Of a DNA stretch of 64,000 bases, positions 58,095 through 64,000 are shown in pieces. The translations under genes and the position numbers were made by a program. Origin of the DNA: Malassezia japonica (lineage: Eukaryota; Basidiomycota; Malasseziomycetes; Malasseziales; Malasseziaceae); contig NC_083370.1 of the NCBI RefSeq assembly GCF_029542785.1, positions 186,001 to 250,000 of the forward strand. Reading direction: 5' to 3'. The notes below the pieces were generated by a model. That model saw nothing but the letters and a program-made list of their open reading frames with translations. It made no database searches and was not told where the DNA came from. Each line of letters starts with the position of its first letter. Position 1 is the first letter of the stretch.

Positions 58095-58898
58095 TTAGGG
58101 GCTCTTGTCCTTTTTCTTGGAACGAATCCGATGAATTATTTTGTCGTGAAGACGGGAGAGAACCTCTTTGTGCTGGTCGTGCTTGCGCTGGTCGTGCTCT
58201 GGTCGCTCGCTGGCTTGCGGCGCATTCAAGAATCCGGTGTGCCGAGGGAGGATGGGATTGTCCAAATCCGGGTAACCCACGGGGTATTCAATGGGCGAAG
58301 ACGTGCTTGACAAGGATCTAGGCGGCGTCGGTCGCATAGCCCTGGGTGCGCAACCAGGAGACAAGGGACGGGTGTACACCGGTGACGAGATCCCCTGGCC
58401 TTGGCTCGAGTCAGAAAGGGATGCGGAGCTGCAGCTCCGGCAGTGAGATCGCTCCGGAGGGCGTTGAAGCGAGCTTGAACTGCGCGCACGAGAATCAATT
58501 GGACCCCGAGCATAGCCCATTCGTCTTTCCACTCCGGGAGAGTAACGATCAAGGGTGCGAGGACTTGGATCTGGGTATCGAATAAACGGTGCTGGGTACG
58601 AGCTGTGCAAAGCGTAGCGTCGGTGTGCCGGATACACTGGATAGTGTTCGTGAAAGAAGGCCGGGTTAGGCGTCGTACACGGCAAGCCGACAACCGAGGT
58701 TGGGATCAATGGTTCGCAAGGGGGTGATTGGTAGCGGACATAGTCCGAGCGAGAAGCGGTATGATTCGACCCCTTGGCGTACGGGTGGGTGATTATGGGA
58801 GGAAGAGACTGTCGCCTCAAGGCTCGATCGTACGCCTCCCCTTCCACGAGATCCTGAACAGAATCCTTTCGAGGGTCAAAACGCCGCGGTGGAGGCAT
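58095..58898 (-). CDS. Orphan Ser/Pro/Arg-rich protein
   Basis: A 267-aa open frame starting MPPPRRFDPRKDS and ending HRIRSKKKDKSP. It is rich in Ser, Pro, Arg and Tyr, without membrane segments or a signal peptide. A His/Lys/Asp-rich helix occurs near the end (KHDQHKEVLSRLHDKIIHRI). I recognise no domain. Composition is less GC-rich than the core genes. It could be a fast-evolving lineage-specific gene, or a chance open frame in a gene-poor region; its length in moderate-GC DNA makes a real gene somewhat more likely. Confidence 0.45.
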   Translation of the reverse strand: MPPPRRFDPRKDSVQDLVEGEAYDRALRRQSLPPIITHPYAKGSNHTASRSDYVRYQSPPCEPLIPTSVVGLPCTTPNPAFFHEHYPVYPAHRRYALHSSYPAPFIRYPDPSPRTLDRYSPGVERRMGYARGPIDSRARSSSSLQRPPERSHCRSCSSASLSDSSQGQGISSPVYTRPLSPGCAPRAMRPTPPRSLSSTSSPIEYPVGYPDLDNPILPRHTGFLNAPQASERPEHDQRKHDQHKEVLSRLHDKIIHRIRSKKKDKSP

Positions 58899-59786
58899 AC
58901 ACCTGTCGAATTAGGTCCTCTTGTACGGCGGTGCAAAAGGATGAGACGAGCTTGACGTTTGGTCTATAAGGGCCCCAGCGCAATAATTAGGCAAAGGAGT
59001 ATTCACCCGGCACATCAGTGTACTCAGACAGGAACAGAGGATGAACCTGAGACCTACTGCACATCCACACGGAAAGTATGGAGGGCTAGGGGAGGGGAAG
59101 GGGGACGGCCCAGGGTCCAGGAAGCAGGAGTGTGCTACAATAAAAGAGCAGGACAAACTGCTATTTACAATACACTGTGTGTTGTGAAGAAGAGTACCCT
59201 GACACTAGCTTGCTGCAAGAGCAGAAAGCTTGGGGCAATTTAATAAGGACGGGTAATTGATTGGTAACGGAGCATGTGCGCTTGTTCAATTTCCTAAATT
59301 TGTAGGATCATCGTAGCATGCGTTAATCGTGCGTATCCCTATTCACCAGGAACTGATTCACTAGCCAATATCGGGCCTGCAAAACTTATTCCCCCGCGCG
59401 CTTTTCTACGCTGGCCCACGAGGCGCACGCGACCCAATCAGGGTACGCATACTTCCCATGCATACGCATGACAGATATGCGACAATTTCGAGCCTGCAGG
59501 TCCCAGGTGCCAGCCCAGCTCGAGGAACCTGGGTGTGGGCCAACCAAACACGCCAAGACCATTGGGGTTAGGCACCTCGAATCCGTGTGAATTTGGCAAT
59601 ATTCCTCCGCTGCATGGGGGAATTACATCGCGTCCGGTCATGCATAGCAGCGAACGCCAATGCCTACTTAGGAAAGGAGGCGGCGCCCATCCCACGCGCC
59701 GTGCGCAGGGTTGGAGGGGTGCGGAGAAATAGTGCTAGCTACAGGAGCGCTGGGAAAATAGGATACAATGACAAAGCACAAGCCAA
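58899..59786. other. Gene-free intergenic segment
   Basis: Nearly 0.9 kb without a convincing gene. Short open frames occur (for example 59438-59695, minus) but have no recognisable content. No tRNA, repeat array or transposon end is seen. GC is lower than in the flanking CBS-domain gene. Confidence 0.55.
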
Positions 59787-61851
59787 CTAACGTGCACTGA
59801 CCCTCGTCAGAGCAACTGCACCAAGCACAGCGACGCCCAGGAAGCCGATCGCAGCGGGCAGGGCAAGGTCCTTGGGCAGGAAGCCAAGGATCATGTCGTT
59901 GCCGCCGGCTGCGGCCGGCGCCTTGCGCTCGGCTTTTTCGTCGGCCTGCACGTTGCGCAGCTGCTCGTCTGCGGTCTCTTTCTGCTTCCGCCGGTTGGCC
60001 GAGGCGAGGGACGCGGCGCTGGTGTACTCGTTGTAGCCGCCGTCGCGTCCTGCCGCCTCGTCCCACGACTTGCCGCCCTGCAGCACAAGCAGCACGCGGT
60101 CGCGGCTCTGGTGCTTGGCAACGGCAACGGCATCCTGCACGTCGCTGTCGGTGGTGATAAGGACGAGGTCATCCTCATCGTCCTTGTACGCAAGGTTGTA
60201 ATCTTCGATATCCGGGGGATTCACACGGGGACCTGAAGGCATCGGCGGTGTAAATATCTGCATGGGCAACCGACCGTCCTCATCAAACGCGGAGCGCATA
60301 GGCTCCGCGCTCTCCTGAGACGCACCTGCTGAAGCATCCAAAAAGAACGGGTCTCCGGCGAGCTTGATCGAGACAATCTCGCGAATCGTATCGTAGTTGT
60401 CGTAGCGCGCCTGGAAGCGGTGCACACGGCCGCTGGGCGTCACAAACTTGAACAAGTAGGTGCCGTCATCCTGCAGCGCAGCGGCATCGACCGCCGATCC
60501 GCCGTCCTGCGTCGTGCCGCCCACAGCGCTCGCACTGTCGTTCGGGTGCACGTCCGAGGAGATATCCACGCCGAGCGCCTGCGGCGACATTTGCGACTCG
60601 GTGGGGCGCTGCGAGCCACTTACCGCACTTCCGTCCTCGGTGCCCTGGCCAAAGCTGTTCCAGAAACGCGACCACATGGGACCGCCCGCGCCGTCGCCGC
60701 CCTCGTCGCTCATGCTGTTGATCTGCTCGAGCGTAGCATAGGTCAGCTTCAAGACGTCGACCACACCCACAAGGCGCGTCTCGACGTCGACCACCGGCAG
60801 GTTGAGGTAGCGGCCGTCGTGCATCTTGCGCAGCGCCTCCTGGATGCTGAGCGTCGGTGCACCCGTGTCGGGATGCGGCGTCATCACACGGACCACGCTG
60901 CACGTCTTGGGGTCGAGACCGGCCGCAATCACACGCAGGACCACGTCCTTGCTGGTAAAGATACCCGCGATCTTGCCCGACACGATGCCCTGTCCGCTCG
61001 TCGCGTTGCCCATCGGGTTCGACGCGCTGTTCTCCATCACACAGACGGCCGTAGTGCGGTGCTCCTTCATGAGGCGCGCCGCATCACGGACGCTCGTGCG
61101 CACGCCGACCGTCACAGGGAGCGTGCGCGAGTCGAGGATCGTCGACAGGTCCGGCATGCTCATGCGCTGGCGCAGCGTCTCGACGTACTGCATCATCGCC
61201 TGCTGGGGCCCGACGGCACCGCCGCCCCACTCGCTCTGCACGCCCTCGAGCGCGTTGTAAAGCTTCTGCGAGGAGCCGTGCGCACGCTCGAGCTTCTCCA
61301 AAGCTTCGTAGAACACCTTGGCAATGTCCAGCAGACCGACCACGTCGCCGTCTTCGTTGCACACCGGCAAGTGGCGGAAGCCGCGCATAACCATCGTGTT
61401 GAGCGCCTCGGTGGCGTTGGTCGTGTCGCGCGTGACCATCGGCGAGGTGGTCATGATTGCACTGACCGGCGTCATGCGGGGGTCGAGCCCGTCGGCGACG
61501 ATGCGGTAGGCGAGGTCCTTGGCCGTAAAGATGCCTGCCAGGTGCTCTTCGTCGTCGACGACCAGCACACAGTCGGTGCGCTTCGCCGCACACAGCTGAC
61601 TCGCATCAGTAATGCTCATCGACTGCGGCACAGTGAGTGCAGGCAGCGGACGCAGCGCCGACACCGTGCCGGCGGTCGGCGGGCGGCGGCGCTGCTGCTG
61701 CGGGGTGGACGGCTTGCCGGTTTTGCGGCTGAGCTCGCCCTCGATACGCCTACGGATTGCCTGTGTCAGAAATTATGCATACCTCATCGCGCTTCGACTG
61801 GCGCTTCCGCGTGTCGCTGTGCGGCGAGCTACGGTACCCACTCGAGCTCAT
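59787..61851 (-). CDS. CBS and PB1 domain protein with C-terminal membrane anchor (Mug70-like)
   Basis: Exons complement(59787..61760, 61783..61851), 680 aa. The 22-nt intron joins SKRDE|AIRRRIEGELSRK; without it there is no ATG before the conserved part. Four CBS motifs follow in two pairs: GIFTAKDLAYRIVADG, FRHLPVCNEDGDVVGLLDI, GIFTSKDVVLRVIAAG and YLNLPVVDVETRLVGVVDV. A PB1 domain (YLFKFVTPSGRVHRF to VLLVLQGG) is next, and the end LPAAIGFLGVAVLGAVALT is a single tail anchor. CBS pairs bind adenine nucleotides. S. pombe Mug70 has the same CBS-PB1 order; its role is unclear. It is divergent from RBG1 across 83 bp with a CACGTG box. Confidence 0.87.
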
Positions 61852-61900
61852 CGCGGCGAACAAGCAGCGCAGTGTTGATTCCGCAACGTGGCGCGTCGGT

Positions 61901-61906
61901 CACGTG
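61901..61906. promoter_or_regulatory. CACGTG E-box in the CBS-PB1/RBG1 divergent promoter
   Basis: GTCACGTGC at 61899-61907, in the 83-bp gap between start codons at 61851 and 61935. Confidence 0.5.
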
Positions 61907-61934
61907 CCTCCACTCCCACCTCGACGTTGCCAAG

Positions 61935-63038
61935 ATGGGGGTCGTGGAAAAGATCAAGGAGATCGAAGATGAGATGACGCGTACGCAGAAGAACAAGGCC
62001 ACAGAGTACCACATTGGTCTTCTGCGTGCCAAGCTCGCCAAGTTGCGTATGCAACTCCTGGAACCGGAGAAGAAGAGCTCCAAGCCTGGCGAAGGCTTCG
62101 ATGTGATGAAGTCGGGGAATGCACGTGTCGTCCTGATCGGTTTCCCGTCGGTGGGCAAGTCGACGCTGCTCAATACCATTACCGACACGGAAAGCGCAAC
62201 GGCTGCTTATGAATATACGACGCTCACTGCGATTCCGGGCGTGCTCGAGTACGAGGGCGCGCGCATCCAGCTCCTCGATTTGCCGGGTATTATCGAAGGC
62301 GCTGCGCAGGGCCGCGGCCGTGGTCGCCAGGTCGTGAGTGTCGCCAAGACGGCGGACCTTGTGCTGATGATGCTCGACGCGACCAAGTCGGCGCAGCAGC
62401 GCCCGCTCCTCGAGAAGGAACTCGAGGACGTCGGCATCCGCCTCAACCAGAACAAGCCCGACGTGGTACTCAAAAAGAAGTCGGGCGGTGGCATTGTCGT
62501 GACCAAGGCCATGGGCCTCACGCTGACCAAGATTGACGAAAAGATGATCCGCTCGATCCTCCAGGGCTACAAGATTCATAACTGCGACGTGATGATCCGC
62601 GAGGACATCACCGTGGACCAGTTCATCGACGTGCTGCTCGGCAACCGCAAGTACGTGCCGTGCCTCTACGTGTACAACAAGATCGACCGCATTAGTATGG
62701 AAGAGATGGAGCGCCTTGCATTGCACTCGCGCAATGTCGTGATCAGCTGCGAGCTGAACCTCAATTTGGACTACCTCATCGACCGGATTTGGGAAGAGCT
62801 GAACCTGAACCGGATCTATACCAAGAAGCGCGGCCAGCACCCCGATCTCTCGGACCCGATTGTCGTGCGCCGCGGTGCGACGATTGAGCATGTGTGTCAC
62901 GGTGTACACCGTGCACTGGTCGATAAATTCGCCTATGCATCCGTGTACGGCAAGTCGAGCAAGTTTCCCCAGTCCCAAAAGGTGGGTCTTAACCACGTGG
63001 TCGCCAACGACGACGTCGTGACCATCTTTACTCGGTAA
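61935..63038 (+). CDS. RBG1: Developmentally regulated GTPase Rbg1/DRG1
   Basis: A 367-aa OBG/DRG-family GTPase of standard length. The N-terminal helix is KIKEIEDEMTRTQKNKATEY. G motifs: G1 GFPSVGKSTL, G2 Thr in YEYTTLTAIPG, G3 DLPGIIEGAAQGRGRGRQV, G4 NKID. A TGS domain closes the protein (DPIVVRRGATIEHVCHGVHR). DRG1 with a Dfrp1/Tma46 partner binds translating ribosomes and relieves stalls. The start is the ATG at 61935, matching the family N-terminus MGVVEKI. PDAT begins only 20 bp after its stop on the same strand. Confidence 0.95.
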   Translation: MGVVEKIKEIEDEMTRTQKNKATEYHIGLLRAKLAKLRMQLLEPEKKSSKPGEGFDVMKSGNARVVLIGFPSVGKSTLLNTITDTESATAAYEYTTLTAIPGVLEYEGARIQLLDLPGIIEGAAQGRGRGRQVVSVAKTADLVLMMLDATKSAQQRPLLEKELEDVGIRLNQNKPDVVLKKKSGGGIVVTKAMGLTLTKIDEKMIRSILQGYKIHNCDVMIREDITVDQFIDVLLGNRKYVPCLYVYNKIDRISMEEMERLALHSRNVVISCELNLNLDYLIDRIWEELNLNRIYTKKRGQHPDLSDPIVVRRGATIEHVCHGVHRALVDKFAYASVYGKSSKFPQSQKVGLNHVVANDDVVTIFTR

Positions 63039-63058
63039 CCTCCACATAGTTTTTTTGC

Positions 63059-64000
63059 ATGGCGGCTCAGCAAAAGGCAGACAAGCAAGGCGCGGCGCAG
63101 GTCGCGCCGAAGCGGGCCACGCCGTGGAAAACGATCGTCATTCTTTTGTCCATCTTTGTACCGGTCATTGCTTTTTTAATGTCGCGCAATGCGACGCTGT
63201 CCTGGCGCACGACGCGCCTGCTGCAGGCCTTTGACTATCAGCTCGCCGATTGGAACATTGACCAGCTGAAGTACGACTCGATCCTGCCGGCGGAGGTGTC
63301 GCAGCATCTCGACAACCTCATGGACAACTCGCGTCGTTGGTTCGAGACGCTCGACTTCCAGGTCGGCCGCACGCTCGCCAAGGACGGTGCCAAGCCGAAG
63401 CACCCGGTCGTGCTGATCCCAGGCATTATTTCGACCGGCCTCGAGTCGTGGACGACGTCGGAGGACGAATCGTCGTACTTCCGCAAGCGTCTTTGGGGAT
63501 CGAGCTCAATGATCCGCAATGTTCTGTTCGAGAAGGACAAGTGGGTCAAGCATCTCTCGCTCGATACCGTGACCGGTCTCGACCCCGAAGGCGTACGTGT
63601 GCGCGCCGCCAAGGGCCTCGATGCGGCGAACTACTTTGCGGCGGGCTACTGGATCTGGAGCAAGATCATCGAGAACTTGGCGGCCGTCGGCTACGATATC
63701 AACATGATCTACCTCGCTAGCTACGACTGGCGCATGAGCATGTCGAACCTGGAGGAGCGCGACTTTTTCTACTCCCAGGTCCAGTCGCACATTGAGCTGC
63801 AAAAGCGCGTGTATGGCGAAAAGTGCATGCTTGTGTCGCACAGTATGGGCTCGACCGTCGCGCTGTACTTCTTGAAGTGGATTGAGAACAAAGAAGGCAC
63901 GAAGTGGATCGAGGACCACATTGAGGGCTGGACCAATATTGCAGGCACCATGCTGGGCGTCCCCAAGGCCATGGGCGCGCTGCTTACAGGCGAGATGCGC
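63059..64000 (+). CDS. LRO1: Phospholipid:diacylglycerol acyltransferase (Lro1/PDAT), 3' truncated by window end
   Basis: The frame is open from the ATG at 63059 to the last base (314 codons), so the gene continues beyond the window. A Lys-rich cytosolic N-terminus precedes one membrane helix (IVILLSIFVPVIAFLM). The LCAT-like lumenal domain follows: HPVVLIPGIISTGLESW near residue 120, WIWSKIIENLAAVGYD, and the nucleophile motif VSHSMGSTVAL. PDAT moves a fatty acid from phospholipid to diacylglycerol, making storage triacylglycerol in the ER. The remaining catalytic Asp and His must lie to the right. The start is chosen because it gives the anchor and basic tail typical of Lro1. Confidence 0.92.
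   Translation, partial: MAAQQKADKQGAAQVAPKRATPWKTIVILLSIFVPVIAFLMSRNATLSWRTTRLLQAFDYQLADWNIDQLKYDSILPAEVSQHLDNLMDNSRRWFETLDFQVGRTLAKDGAKPKHPVVLIPGIISTGLESWTTSEDESSYFRKRLWGSSSMIRNVLFEKDKWVKHLSLDTVTGLDPEGVRVRAAKGLDAANYFAAGYWIWSKIIENLAAVGYDINMIYLASYDWRMSMSNLEERDFFYSQVQSHIELQKRVYGEKCMLVSHSMGSTVALYFLKWIENKEGTKWIEDHIEGWTNIAGTMLGVPKAMGALLTGEMR

Noticed and set aside
59438..59695. 85-codon minus-strand open frame
   Set aside because: Pro/Gly/Trp-rich chance frame without homology, promoter context or splice partners.
60420..61934. Long plus-strand frame in front of RBG1
   Set aside because: It is antisense to the CBS-PB1 gene; the RBG1 family starts at MGVVEKI (61935).
1..64000. Transposons, retroelements, CRISPR arrays or prophage
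   Set aside because: No transposase, integrase, reverse transcriptase, long terminal or inverted repeats, or spacer arrays are recognisable on either strand.

Overview
The window looks like a nuclear chromosome segment of a basidiomycete yeast, most probably a GC-rich Malassezia (Ustilaginomycotina). This is inferred from gene content, tight packing and very small introns. Genes are typical eukaryotic single copies: Ras/MAPK signalling, SNARE/COG trafficking, Rpd3S chromatin, mitochondrial carriers, GPI-anchor synthesis and the proteasome activator Blm10. I found no tRNA, rRNA, CRISPR array or recognisable transposon. Most spliced genes carry introns of only 22-23 nt, with donor GTA[C/G/T]GT and CTNAC followed by NCAG at the 3' end. 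I placed them by reading-frame continuity and family motifs, and several proteins only become complete after splicing.

Layout. 0-14.5 kb: RasGEF with SH3 (Cdc25-like); Hem25 glycine carrier divergent from Kgd2; a Sos7-like kinetochore protein divergent from a small zinc-finger protein; a tight minus-strand run Ykt6-Cog1-Rco1 (Ykt6 upstream) with 14- and 27-bp gaps; a paraoxonase-like membrane esterase. 14.5-34.4 kb: Ssk2-type MAPKKK divergent from Ric1; a secreted sedolisin protease; Slx9; Dic1 divergent from the P5A-ATPase Spf1; Ste11-type MAPKKK divergent from a standalone hydantoinase-B/5-oxoprolinase C-half; a small unknown protein. 34.4-38.6 kb: a secreted double-psi beta-barrel protein with G/N and Ser/Ala low-complexity tracts, a gene-poor kilobase, and a hexose-type transporter. 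38.6-51 kb: Blm10, SelO/Fmp40, Gpi14 (PIG-M) and a CorA-type Mg2+ transporter (Alr/Mnr2).

51-60 kb is less dense and visibly less GC-rich. It holds three tandem SUR7/PalI-family tetraspan genes (the middle one has a single in-frame TGA), a PIG-Y-like small protein, a small secreted Kre9-like protein, a mitochondrial medium-chain acyl-CoA dehydrogenase and an orphan Ser/Pro-rich protein. 59.8-64 kb: a CBS+PB1 tail-anchored protein divergent from the GTPase Rbg1/DRG1, then the start of the acyltransferase PDAT/Lro1, which runs off the right edge.

The most notable structure is at start codons. In YKT6 and SPF1 the ATG is split AT|G by an intron; YKT6 also has an 8-nt microexon, and unspliced SPF1 would read AUG-UAG. 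Genes are packed with 1-20 bp between many neighbours, and CACGTG boxes recur in divergent promoters.
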